This document shows positions 36,318-46,034 of a stretch of DNA of 64,000 nt, in pieces. The DNA is from Sipunculus nudus (Eukaryota > Annelida > Sipuncula > Golfingiida > Sipunculidae). The translations under genes and the position numbers were made by a program. The DNA lies in assembly GCA_026874595.1 (NCBI GenBank), contig CM049307.1, positions 18,889,079 through 18,953,078 on the forward strand, given 5' to 3'. Every line of letters starts with the position of its first letter. Within the stretch, counting starts at the first letter, position 1. The notes under the pieces were generated by a model. It searched no databases, was not told the DNA's origin, and worked only from the letters and a program-made list of their open reading frames with translations.

Positions 36318-38101
36318 GCCGTTCCCATTGTGCACAAGCTGTCCCTTTTCTTAAATCCATGTGCTTATAACTATTGTGGGGACCCGTTAAGATGTCCGTC
36401 AATCGCCACCATGTGGCAAATTATAAAAAACAGAGGTTTGTAAATGGCAGAGGAAGACATTGCTTGCGTGCGTCAACAGTTACCTCCGGTCACTTTATTT
36501 TGTTTGTTACCATGGGCCCATGTGCCGTGTTTACTAACAGCTTGTGGATATACCCACTCATCCATCCATCATAGAGGCATTATAAGAACTCTTCTGCGCA
36601 GAAGTTTTTAATTGTGTACCCTGAGTCGTCCAGAAAACATATATTTAATACATAAGGCTGGAAAATAGCTGACTTAAAAGAGTAACAGGATATTAAGGTT
36701 TGAAGGAATTCACTGAAAGTGACTGATCGCAACTTAAATGTACATTTCTATCTAATTGTCAATGGTGGTAATTGAATGGGCTGCATTATTTTCATTTTGT
36801 GATCCAATGGTATTTGTCCAGAAACCTTAAAACAAAGAAGAGTTCGACTCTCATGGTGATCAACAGAATGGTTCCTTTAATGGCTCACAGAATACAGATC
36901 TTAAGAAACTTTTTCCAGGATCTTTTTTAGTATTTAGCAAGAATTTTTACTAGCTATAACAGTAACGATTTGTGCTCAGCTTGCAGACACGGATCCAGGG
37001 GGGGGGAAGTTCAGGGGGTCCGGAACCCCCCCCCCCCACCCCTTTTTCACCCGAAGCAACCTTTTTTACGGGGTTTTAAACGTAATTTTGCGGCCTGGAA
37101 CCCCCCCCCCCCCTTTTCCAGACCTGATGACCTTTTTTTTAGGATTTTCATTGGTCTCCTGGGTTGGAACCCCCCCTCCCCCTTTTCCTAAATCCTGGAT
37201 CCGGCCCTGGCTTGAGGACGATCCGACAAGAAATCAATGGACCAAGAACCATCGCTAAATTTCAGCATGGCTTGATATCAGAAAAGCTCTTCACCATAAA
37301 TTGTTTTTTTGAAAGTAATTAAGCATTGCATGATCGAATTAGTAGACTGAATGCATTCTGGTTCAATATTTTTAAACTTCATCATCTCATTGCGTGCTTT
37401 TAATCACGATTACTTGCTTTCTTTTCTGCAATGAAAATCATAAAGGGGTGTTTTTTTTCAATCGTGTGTATAATTGTTACCCTTAATTTTTATGAGCTTT
37501 TTGTGTAGGGGAGAGATAAAACACATTAAGACTTTACCTTCGAAATTACAAATGATCTTTTTTTATGTTTCAAAACTGAAATGTGTTATGAGTGTAATGA
37601 AGTTAGTTTTAAATAAGTTTAACTAGTTTTATAATGTTTAAGATAAACTTGCGTGAAAACGCTTAAATATACTCATACAAGATATCTATATGCTAATTAG
37701 CCTTCCCCTCCATTTTAATATGGGTTCTGTCAATAATATAAAGATGCATCTACACGTGTTGTGAAAATGTTGCGGCGAATTATAGTTTAAACTTTTAATT
37801 GTATAAAATGAATACGATTTGGGTATACCCTTTAAAGATAAAATAATGCTGACAGAATTAAATATTACAATCAGGGACTTATTGGACAATTCTCATCTAC
37901 AGTTAGACCTTGTGGGGCCATTCCCATCTCCTCATGCCAGCATATAAATAAATGCAATATTGCAAAAATATCCTTATACCGGTATATGTATTTAGAAATG
38001 ATAGCACCAGAAACATGAACCTTGTCAGCTAATAAAAGCCCTATTTCTTAGCGTCGTTGTCTGGTAAAAACACTTATCTATTGCACTGAAATGTGAATTT
38101 T
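36318..38101 (+). repeat. Large repeated segment, copy A
   Basis: This stretch aligns by eye with 46035-47393 plus 49931-50180, in the same order and orientation. Shared landmarks are TGTGGGGACC, AACAGAGGTTTG(T/C)AAATGG, CTAACAGCTTGT, TAACAGGATATT, GCATTATTTTCATTT, GACG(A/G)TCCGAC, GCATTGCATGA, GAGAGATAAAACACAT, TCATGCCAGCA and TGCACTGAAAT. It carries a small MITE (36984-37209). At 37872-37930 it holds only about two degenerate units of the motif that forms the long 32-bp array in copy B. Its right end coincides with the left end of the hAT element. Confidence 0.85.
36979..37214. mobile_element. Small hAT-type MITE with 5-bp target duplication
   Basis: The 226-bp body (36984-37209) has inverted ends CAGACACGGATCCAG and CAGGGCCGGATCCAG, each followed by G-rich runs. 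It is flanked by identical GCTTG at 36979-36983 and 37210-37214. The repeated segment at 46.7 kb passes through the homologous place without an insertion, which supports the boundaries. The ends resemble those of the hAT element starting 0.9 kb downstream (CAGGGGCGGATCTAG), also with a 5-bp duplication, so that family could have mobilised it. It has no coding capacity. Confidence 0.85.
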
Positions 38102-38116
38102 CAGGGGCGGATCTAG
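38102..38116. repeat. hAT terminal inverted repeat, 3' side of the gene
   Basis: CAGGGGCGGATCTAG differs at positions 5 and 15 from the opposite terminus (CAGTGGCGGATCTAC). It is preceded by the putative target duplication ATTTT. Confidence 0.85.
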
Positions 38117-38423
38117 CTTTTTTTCCAAGGGGGGGGGGTTGAGGGGCTGAGCTGGGTATTGCGATGGAGCGTAGCGAAGGAGCCCGAGTGAGCGAAGCTA
38201 GCGAGGGGGGGGGGGGGGAGGTGTGGGAGGGGGTATCCCCCTCCCACAGTAGGGAGATTTTTCATTTTTAGGGTAGCCAGCTTGCGCTTTTAAGCATACT
38301 TGCATGCTCTTTTTTTCTCTCTTTCGGGTTTGTCCCAACGGCGATGTAGAGCATAGTCCACAAGGCGCGATGCAGAGCATAGTCCACAAGTCTGTGAGCC
38401 GCGTAGCGTCGCGCAAATTTTCA

Positions 38424-38429
38424 TTTATT
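38424..38429 (-). terminator. Possible polyadenylation signal of the transposase gene
   Basis: AATAAA on the minus strand, about 245 bases downstream of the stop codon and still inside the element. It is the first perfect signal I saw after the stop. Such a hexamer is common by chance in AT-rich DNA. Confidence 0.4.
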
Positions 38430-38673
38430 TTTTTTTTGCTATTTGAACCCCCATAAGTGATGTTTTCCTGTCATCTTTTTTTTATTTTCAAGTTTATATT
38501 TTAATTGGTACTCAAAACAACATATCGTTTGTAAAACCTTTTTATCAAACTGAAGCACACAATTGTCAATGACACAATTCTTGCACAGTAGCATTATGAT
38601 ATACTATCAAGTCTCACTAGACAGTTGTGCATAGATAGTGGTTTTTAGCAAGACGGAGCACACAGTCATGTGG

Positions 38674-39033
38674 TTAGTCAAACAAGATGGAGCTGCACAA
38701 GAGTCGCCTTGGATTAGCCCTGACGAAGTGCTTGACCACCTCTGCCGTGTCTAGCTGTGCTGCTTGCCTGTAGTGGACTGCCATCAAGGTGAGGCCCGCC
38801 AGCCTCTCCTCTGACCTGGAGGAACGTAGGTAAGTCTTCACACGTCTGAGGGCACTGAATGAACGCTCAGCCTCGCAGGACCCAATTGGTGACGTGCAGC
38901 CAACTAAAATCAGTTCTCTGATGTTGGGGAAGACGTCAGCATCAGCTAGTGGCAGGGTGTCGATCAGGTTGACAGGGGCGTCATCTTTCTGACAGAGTGC
39001 CGTGCAGAAACTCTTCCAGCGCACCAGCTCTCT
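38674..39033 (-). CDS. hAT transposase exon 4 (dimerisation domain)
   Basis: The acceptor is TTTGTGCTTTCAG with a long pyrimidine tract. The exon starts in phase 0 with RELVRWKSFC and encodes 119 residues ending at TAA (38674-38676). It contains FPNIRELILVG and the hallmark CEAERSFSALRRVK, the hAT C-terminal dimerisation motif. Confidence 0.88.
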   Translation of the reverse strand, partial: RELVRWKSFCTALCQKDDAPVNLIDTLPLADADVFPNIRELILVGCTSPIGSCEAERSFSALRRVKTYLRSSRSEERLAGLTLMAVHYRQAAQLDTAEVVKHFVRANPRRLLCSSILFD

Positions 39034-39139
39034 CTGAAAGCACAAAATAAAATAAATAAATAAACGATATACATAATATACAATATCTACACAATATCCA
39101 CAACCTTTTCACTATTAAATGTGAGGTGTCATATCGTAC

Positions 39140-39344
39140 CTTCAGGGCCAGGGGAAAAGAGAGATCCTTCTCCCAGAAGAGCAGATCCTCAGCCAGTGAC
39201 TCGGCATCCGCGAGCCTTACCATCACCAGAGGGACAAGTGACATGATTGACTTCATTCCACGGTTGTCAGCCGAGAACCTGTCGTTCAGCTCCTGTAGAA
39301 ATCTGTCCATGAAAGGAATCCCAGCAGTTCTCTTGTAGTAATCA
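39140..39344 (-). CDS. hAT transposase exon 3
   Basis: The acceptor is TTTTGCAG at 39345-39347 and the donor AAG|GTACGA at 39138-39140. The single base T at 39344 completes AGT. The 68 codons include DYYKRTAGIPFMDRFLQEL, the segment preceding the C-terminal dimerisation domain in hAT proteins. Intron 2 (39345-39932) contains fragments of other repeat sequence. Confidence 0.85.
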
Positions 39345-39932
39345 CTGCAAAATACGAAAGTTTCAAAGGCTCGAGACACTGGTGACACCATCATAATATC
39401 GTCTCTGTTTAAGGCGCATCACAAGAAACGTATAATGGTAGCTGTGTGGAAACTGTACGCTACATAAATAGCCCCGTCCGATTCATGCCATGGTATGACT
39501 TTTAAACGAGCAGTACTGTTTTAACTAAATGTCTTTTTTATAACTAAAGCACTCGGTTGGGGGACCCCTCCCAGTACATGTATTCCTCGAACCCCTCCCC
39601 CAATCTCACATTTGGATGAATTTGGGGGAAAATGTTGTATAATATGGCAATTGTAACACAAACATGAGACACACTTGTACTGCTATATCGAGAGAAACCT
39701 ATGGTTACCATGGCAACGATGACTCCACCCACACCAAAAACAAGTATAGACTTCTTTACTGTACCATAATGCACCACCATGCCAAATTTGAAGTTGATCC
39801 GAGAAGAAATGTGGCAGGTAGAGCGCTCACAAGAAAATCTCTGCGGCGGACGCGGACAAAGTGGCGCGACGAGGCCAAATCCATTGTATCCCTCCGAAGT
39901 CTGTTCAGGGTATACAGTAAAGTAATACAAAC

Positions 39933-41921
39933 CTGGCTGTGTCAGCTGGAGTATTTGCACGGTGTGTCTGGTGCTTGGCTCTTCTAGGGACTGCGATCTC
40001 TCCCCCAACATCAGCAGCAATCCTCTCGGCCTCTGTACACCAGTTCCTCCAGACCGAGTCGAAGTCCGCTCTCATTCTTCTTACCTCATCAATAGCTGTG
40101 TCGATGAGGTTGTAAGCGGCAACCACATCAGCATCTCCCTTCTGGAGTTGGGTGCTCAGGCCTTTCACTGTATCCAGACCATTGACAAGGATGACCAAGG
40201 CTATGATGTTGCGGCCATTCCTGAGAGAGGTCATGAATCCCTGAGCCCTGGTACGGGTTTCAGCATCCCAGTCCCACGATGACTCGATCTCTGCATATTC
40301 CCCTGGTTGCACCATGGCGTGCATGCATGTGAATACGTACTCATAAAGAGAACGGAATATCTCCAGACAGTCGTGCCTCTCTGTCCATCTCGTTTTGCAG
40401 AGCCCTTTGGGTTTTTGAACGCGACTTTCTGGTGCATAGGTGCCGAGTATCGTTTCCAGGAAGCGTTGTCGTTTCGGAGACAGATGAAAGAAGAGATGGA
40501 TCTCATTAATCACGTCGATCATGTTGCATAGTACTTCTACTTTGCATGCTTTGCCAATGGCCTAGCTCAGAACATGTGAGCGGCAATGCGTGTACAGCGC
40601 CAGTGGGTTCTTATCTTTGATCACGGCCTGAGCTCCTCTTTTGTCACTAGCCATTGAAGACGCTCCATCATATGACTGCCCACGCATATCCTGTACATCA
40701 AGGCCATGCTTGTCGAGGAGGCTTAAGATGGATTCTGCAATCCTCTTACCAGTCGCCCTCTGCAGATGAAGAAAGTCCAGGAAGACCTCCCTGATGTGAG
40801 GCTTCCTATCAGTGATATCCACAAACCTCAAGCACAGTGACAGTACTTCTTGATTTCCGTGCGGATCGGTCACCTCGTCAGCCATGACGCTGAAGTATTT
40901 CACATGTTTCAGAGGTGCCAAGATGTTGTCATGCAAGCAGTTCGCAATGACAGTAATGATCTCATTCTGTATTGTTTTTGATGTGTACTGTTGGTTCTTC
41001 TTTCCCTGCTCCAAATGTTCCTGGAGGATCGGATCACATTTGGCAGCGTGCTCTAGAATTGCATTGAAGACTCCACGGTTGGTGAGCGGGTCTGCTGTTC
41101 TGTCATCTCTGTGACCACGTAACGGTAGTGCCTCCATGCCACACAGCTTGGCGGTATTTACAATCACTGAGAGGATGTGCATATTCTTATCGGAGAGCGC
41201 CTGGCCCTTACTGTCAAGAATGGTGTCAATTCTGGCTTCAGGGTTGGTGTACGTGGCCAGAAATGCCTTTCCCATCACCATTGCATCATGGTGGTATTTG
41301 TGTGCGTCATGCAGTGTGAGAATGCCATCTTTACCCTTGGCCTTGCTGAAGTTCTTGAATGGGGTCTTCACCAGGGTTCCAAGCACTCCTTTGGCCAACT
41401 TGGCTTGGAACAAGACGCAGTACTTGCAGTAGCCTACACCTTGTGAATGGGAGTATGAAAGCCACTCATAGTCTTTGAGCCATGACTCTTGAAAGATGAG
41501 TGGGACTCGCTTGCCCTTCTTTGTGACCTCATATGTTACAAACTCTCTTCCTTGGTAGCTATGTGTTAAGTAGTGATTGCGATCACTGTTAGTGGCAACA
41601 GACGACTGCCCCGACACCAACAACCCAATGTCCCGGTGGTATGGTAGCTCTGTTCCTGTAGCCCTAGTGCTGCTAGCCTGGGTTGGGTCACTCGGGGGTA
41701 CTGAACCACTGTCTTGAGGGATATTGGTGTGATCAGTAAGAGTGGGGGTGGTCCCATCACTAGAAATGTCCGAGTGCAGGTTAGGATTAGTTATAGTGCA
41801 TGAAGCAGCGACAGTATGAGCCTTGGGCTGAGAGTGAGATACAGAATCGGGTGTCAGACTAGGTGAAGTTTCATGGCTAGTATGTACAGCTTGCTCTTCC
41901 CCACCACCAGAAGACGCACAT
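39933..41921 (-). CDS. hAT transposase exon 2 (zinc finger and core), contains TAG
   Basis: The acceptor is a pyrimidine-rich tract ending TTTGCAG at 41922-41924. The exon is 1989 bases, encodes the linker, the TTF zinc finger and most of the RNase H-like domain, and ends AG|GTTTGT. The frame is continuous from the first base to the last apart from TAG at 40562-40564. Text on both sides of the stop (HCRSHVLS before, AIGKACKVEVL after) fits one uninterrupted family domain, so this is a point nonsense change and not a frameshift or exon end. Confidence 0.88.
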
Positions 41922-42343
41922 CTGCAAAGTCAAATAAATTGTAACTGCCACTGTAGTACAGAAGGTAGATCAGGCATTTAAGAAATTTTAAGAATATTTT
42001 AATGTTACAAGGAATATTTTGACCAAAAATTAGCTTTCAATAACCTTTTTATTAGAATTATAGACGAAAATCTGATTTTGTGCATAAATTTGCATAATTA
42101 ATTAATTGAAAATTTAAAATTTAAAATTTGATTTTTTTTTTCAAAATTTTACTACATATTCTTAGTTTACAGACTCTACTTGTGTGTCAATTTTTGACAG
42201 ACTATTGGAGTTAACATAATTCTACATCTATTCAGATGCTGCTGATAGCTATTACTGGAACCATTAATATGACTGGACACTTGTCTGTACACTCGAGAAC
42301 AGGGCTGTTGGGGTGTCGAGGACAGGAGCTGGACAAGTACAGG

Positions 42344-42368
42344 GCGGGGGGTGGGGGGGGGGGGGGGG
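42344..42368. repeat. G-rich run in hAT intron 1
   Basis: An almost pure G tract of about 25 bases with one T, similar in kind to the G runs near both hAT ends and in the MITEs. The length may be unreliable. Confidence 0.85.
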
Positions 42369-42715
42369 CGAGTTAAGAGGTATTGAGTGCCGGGTATTTT
42401 GAGAGAAAAGCCAAGTCCTTGTTTAACCCGATTATGTTTGTTCTTAGGGATTGGATGTACTTTTGTTCAGATGTTAATCTGTCTTTCTGGAGGGAAAGTT
42501 ACCTTTAAGAATGGTGCATGTTAAATCTTGGAGAAAATGGTCGGATTTGTTAAAATGTGCGGCTACGGGGAATCCGGGTGTGTTGTCGCGAATGTTTTTT
42601 TGTGATTGTTCATTCTGAATCTTTAGCATTTTTTTAGAAAATTTAGCAGCAAAATAAAAATACTATGATCGTTTGAAATGTTGGCGTTGATGTTTCTCTT
42701 TTATTTATGTTCATT

Positions 42716-42718
<3 letters not shown>

Positions 42719-42776
<58 letters not shown>
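42719..42776. repeat. (AT)n microsatellite in hAT intron 1
   Basis: A pure AT dinucleotide run inside the intron, directly left of a fragment with a hAT-type terminus. Confidence 0.97.
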
Positions 42777-42777
<1 letters not shown>

Positions 42778-42779
<2 letters not shown>

Positions 42780-42860
42780 GGAAAGTGTAATTCTGGAAGG
42801 ACGGGGAGATGCGACCTGGGGGGGGCATGGCCCCCTGCGGCCCTCCTTGGCTACGCCCCT
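42778..42860. mobile_element. Fragment with a second hAT-type terminus
   Basis: Read on the minus strand from 42860 the sequence begins CAGGGGCGTAGCCAAGG followed by GGCC/G-rich text, a terminus style common in hAT-derived MITEs and different from that of the host element. No matching opposite end or target duplication was found; the segment starts near the (AT)n tract. It is probably a truncated nested insertion. Confidence 0.5.
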
Positions 42861-43112
42861 GATAAAACCAAAGATGACGACTCCAATATAAGAGATTTCT
42901 ACAGTATAATTGTAGATATCTAGTGATAATATGCCAGTACTTTGGTTAAGCAGAAATGTTATCTTTTATTTCATTTGGGACAATAAATATGATTTTCCAA
43001 AATGGACTTGGGTCGTTCTTGTAATCATATACCCAATTGTATTTTACTCAACACGCAGGTGCGAAATGCTTTCACTTCACCTTGCACGAACGAATCATGC
43101 ACATCATAATAG

Positions 43113-43441
43113 TAGTAGCCGTATTCGACTGGTACTTTTTCGAGGAGTAAAATTAAGCTCCGCCCACTTTCGAGGTCGCCAAGAAGTAGTACTCAGAAGG
43201 TCGTCAGTCGAATAAAGTCAAGTAAAAAAATGGCTGCCCATGACGATAGAGATAGCCGCCGAAGTTGAAGCCACATTTTTTTTTATATTAAGTCTGTTGA
43301 AATCTACAGGGAGCCAGTCACTGAAAAAAAGAAATTGACACGAGCGGGGAGTTCGTGTAACACAGACTACCAGACGAAAATAAAATGTGTAGATTGGGGA
43401 GAATGTGCTTCACAAAATCGACCAGTCGAATACGCCTACTA
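43113..43441. mobile_element. Nested TA-flanked MITE in hAT intron 1
   Basis: The body (43115-43439) has inverted ends GTAGCCGTATTCGACTGGT and GTAGGCGTATTCGACTGGT, one mismatch in 19, flanked by TA on both sides (43113-43114 and 43440-43441). It lies just inside the donor site of exon 1, so splicing would remove it. It has no coding capacity. The TA duplication suggests a Tc1/mariner-class mobiliser. Confidence 0.75.
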
Positions 43442-43518
43442 GTTTTGTTACACACCTCACTTTGCATTCGCATTCGCCTGTCAAAATACAATTGCACAGT
43501 ACAGTACTGTAGGCTTAC

Positions 43519-43571
43519 CTAAAAAAGTCTTTCACTGATGTTTGCTTTCTCTTTTTGGGGACACTTTCCAT
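43519..43571 (-). CDS. hAT transposase exon 1
   Basis: ATG at 43571 opens 17 codons rich in Lys and Arg ending in KDFF, a typical start for this transposase group and possibly a nuclear localisation signal. The exon ends AG|GTAAGC (donor GT at 43517-43518), a near-perfect donor. It leaves two bases of a codon that exon 2 completes to AGA. An upstream in-frame ATG would add 47 residues without family resemblance, so I prefer the inner start. Confidence 0.75.
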
Positions 43572-43628
43572 GATTATTTTCGGGTCCTTCTCCTCACAAA
43601 TGAGCACTAGTAAGCACTGAGGCAGGGA

Positions 43629-43697
43629 ACATGTGCATGCGATGGGCTTACTCACTGCGTCCAACATGGGCAGGCGATAGGTTAGGCGTGCCGCGTG
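43629..43697 (+). repeat. Direct repeat in the hAT 5' region, copy 1
   Basis: Matches 44139-44204: GTGCATGCGATGGG, GCGTCCAACAT(G/A)GGCAGGCG, ATAGG(T/G)TAGGCGTGC(C/T)GCGTG. The two copies flank the 22-23-bp minisatellite, which suggests a duplication within the 5' region of the element. Confidence 0.85.
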
Positions 43698-43803
43698 ATG
43701 AGAACCACTCATACTAAGCTTGTCCCATAGGCGGGTATAAATATGTTACATTTTGTACATTTCCCGGCTGTGATGTAGTTTCACCAACTATCTCATGGCG
43801 CGC

Positions 43804-44057
43804 TCATCAGCAATACTCGCACTGTATCAATGCAATACGCGCACTGCATCAATGCAATACGCGCACCGTCATCAATGCAATACTCGCACCGTCATCAATG
43901 CAATTTACGCGCACTGCATCAATGCAATACGCGCACCGTCATCAATGCAATACGCGCACCGTCATCAATGCAATACGCGCACCGTCATCAATGCAATTCG
44001 CGCACCGTCATCAATGCAATACGCGCACTGCATCAATGCAATGCCGTCGTCATCAAG
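43804..44057. repeat. 22-23-bp minisatellite in the hAT 5' region, about 11 copies
   Basis: Units read ATCAATGCAATACGCGCAC followed by CGTC or TGC, alternating between 23 and 22 bases. They lie upstream of the putative start codon, inside the region expected to hold the transposase promoter and subterminal binding sites. Two overlapping open frames across it are by-products of the repeat. Confidence 0.9.
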
Positions 44058-44138
44058 TCACATCATGATCATGTCAGAATTTTATGAGCAGGAGAGCTAT
44101 AATTTCACACCTTTTCTCAATGAATGTGTTAATGAAAG

Positions 44139-44204
44139 TAACACGTGCATGCGATGGGAATTTTGCGTCCAACATAGGCAGGCGATAGGGTAGGCGTGCT
44201 GCGT
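44139..44204 (+). repeat. Direct repeat in the hAT 5' region, copy 2
   Basis: Partner of 43629-43697, about 510 bases further out toward the terminus, with a few substitutions and a two-base length difference. Confidence 0.85.
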
Positions 44205-44300
44205 GCACTACACAATGCCTGCAAGTGTCTGTGGCTGGGCCTGCATGAGACAGAGTCGAGTGCGAGGAACATACTGTGTGGGTCTAGACACATGATGACG

Positions 44301-44339
44301 TTTTCTATGCACATATCACGGTGATATGTGCATAGAAAA
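44301..44339. promoter_or_regulatory. Perfect 39-bp palindrome near the hAT 5' end
   Basis: TTTTCTATGCACATATCAC (44301-44319), one central G, then the exact inverse (44321-44339). It lies about 150 bases inside the element's terminus. A perfect dyad of this size could bind a dimeric protein such as a transposase or regulator, or form a cruciform; this role is inference. Confidence 0.8.
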
Positions 44340-44473
44340 AGTAACACATGTTCACTTCCTACTAGTCCGGGGGGGGGGGGGGGGGTGTAAACCTATTGCC
44401 CGAGGCTGAGCCTCTTTTTTTTGGCAGCCCAAGGGGGGGGGGGGGGGGGTTTAAACCCCCAAACCCCCCCCCC

Positions 44474-44488
44474 GTAGATCCGCCACTG
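44474..44488. repeat. hAT terminal inverted repeat, 5' side of the gene
   Basis: Inverse of CAGTGGCGGATCTAC, preceded on the inside by G/C homopolymer runs and followed by ATTTT, the putative target duplication. Confidence 0.85.
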
Positions 44489-44493
44489 ATTTT

Positions 44494-46034
44494 ATATTAT
44501 TACTTTTATCTAATTTTTACTGCGGCAGCGGTACGCGGTAGCAGTATGTGGTCGTGGCAAGGTCGATTTCTTTGATGCGGTCGCGGTTGCGGCTGAAATA
44601 TATGTATTTTAATATTTTGGCTCGATCCGCAAACACAACCATACAGCATCTGCTACCGCGTTCAGGAATTACCTAGCATCATTGCCGCCCAGGTCGGTCT
44701 TAGAAATTACCGCCCCTCTTACAAAACATTACAAAACTGGACAACATATAGAAACACATCACGTCAAATCTCCTTATTATAGTCTTTTGGTTAACAACAA
44801 CGCAACTATATGTATTCTTGAGCAAGAAATTCCTTAACCACTCACTGATTATGTAAATAATCAATACTCTAATTTTAAACAAGTACATTTCATTATGAAG
44901 TTCACACAAAACCAAGAAATCGTAACTCGGGGAAAAAATCACACTGCAGGATACACATATAATGTGGTAACTTTATATTCATGTACACACGATGTATGAT
45001 AAGCTTTAACTTAACGTGAAAAAATAAAATTCATTTGCTGAGGGTTATTCAATTCTCAATCTCGTTACTTCTATATTTCAACCACTTGTTATCATATATG
45101 AAAGAAGCTATACCTAATAGAGTGCTGTGATATGCATGGTGCTGCAGTCTCAACTCAAAACGCGGTATTTCATGAGTTATATTTAGGCAGGGTATGTTTA
45201 ATATTTTCAGATAAAAAAAGAACCAATGTTTTAATAAACTGTGACTTTTTTTGTTTAATACAATATCCTCAAAGTTAAAAGTGTGCTTTTAATTCAAGAC
45301 TACATCAATGTCATTTTAGATTCAGTGACTATGTTTCTTTACTTTACGAGATTCTATTTATGAACTTATAACTATTTGTTATTAAGTAGGATTTTAATAA
45401 CTTTCAAGTAATTTTATCATTGAAATATATATTATATCTTATATATTAACATATCATAACATACAACAATTGTCTGTAGGTTGCGGATAATTAAACGGTT
45501 GATAGTACAGGCAGTTTTGAACTCTAAAATGTACCACTGATACTTGATAGTGATATATATATACTGAACGTGTGGCATAGCGGCCAGGGGGATTCATCAC
45601 GTCGAAGATTCATGATAGATATATATTTGTAATGCGAAAGATAAAATAACTCCTACATATGTTTGGGTTAAAAATTGTTATTATTCAAGTCACTTATAAG
45701 ATTAGGCAAGTCATATGAACATTAAATTTTATTTACTGGAATTTAGGAGAATTCAAGAGTTCAAGCGAGGACATTCTTTATACATTCGGAGAAAAAAAAA
45801 CAACAAAATTCGTTAAAATATTTTCGGCCTGTTGTGTAAGACAGACACTCCACCCCTACCACTATGGGCCATAGGTCTTCTTGCAGTATTTCCCCCTAAT
45901 TAGTACCCCCTATAGGGATTTCTGTACACGTAGACGGCCCTAAAATGCGCCCCTTGGCATGACTAGTCAGATTACCGATGGCGTTCTGACATTGTAGAAC
46001 TGCCGATCTAATGAAGAAGAACAAAAGATTTGTA
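44494..46034. other. Intergenic DNA, nothing recognised
   Basis: AT-rich sequence with short open frames. It does not continue the repeated segment that ends at 38101, so the two flanks of the hAT element cannot be compared with copy B on this side. Confidence 0.5.

Larger units (their letters stand above)
38674..43571 (-). pseudogene. hAT-family transposase (ZMYM/TTF type), one in-frame stop
   Basis: Four exons join in frame: 43519-43571, 39933-41921, 39140-39344 and 38674-39033, 2607 bases or 868 codons plus stop. The product would be a nuclear cut-and-paste transposase. Visible parts are a Lys/Arg-rich N-terminus ending in DFF, a Ser/Thr-rich linker, a TTF-type zinc finger around residues 180-230 (Cys183, Cys186, later His pair), an RNase H-like core with likely catalytic Asp366 (MADEVTD) and Asp436 (GQSYDGAS), and the C-terminal hAT dimerisation region (CEAERSFSALRRVKTYLRS). 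The frame is open except for one TAG at codon 471 (40562-40564), in the HC..HVL segment after the second Asp. Everything else, including GT/AG sites, looks intact, so the copy is recent, or the stop is a polymorphism, sequencing error or read-through. Confidence 0.9.
38102..44488 (-). mobile_element. hAT DNA transposon, 6.4 kb, nearly complete
   Basis: The ends are inverted repeats CAGGGGCGGATCTAG (38102) and, read inward from 44488, CAGTGGCGGATCTAC. Both lie flush against the direct repeat ATTTT (38097-38101 and 44489-44493). hAT elements usually make 8-bp duplications and the 8-mers here do not match; groups with 5-bp duplications have been described (hAT5, as I recall), and the neighbouring MITE shows the same size. 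Inside is a four-exon transposase gene on the minus strand. Intron 1 holds nested insertions, and the 5' end contains a minisatellite and a palindrome. G-rich runs sit just inside both termini. Confidence 0.85.

Noticed and set aside
40307-41446. Plus-strand open frames opposite the transposase
   Set aside because: They are shadows of the minus-strand coding exon.
38674-43571. A host ZMYM-like gene derived from a transposase (domestication)
   Set aside because: The gene lies between matching inverted termini with flanking direct repeats and carries an in-frame stop, so it is an ordinary element copy.
43830-44193. Overlapping frames rich in INA/HQC repeats
   Set aside because: They are translations of the 22-23-bp minisatellite in the hAT 5' region.
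38094-44496. Canonical 8-bp hAT target duplication
   Set aside because: The adjacent 8-mers TGAATTTT and ATTTTATA differ; only the inner five bases agree.
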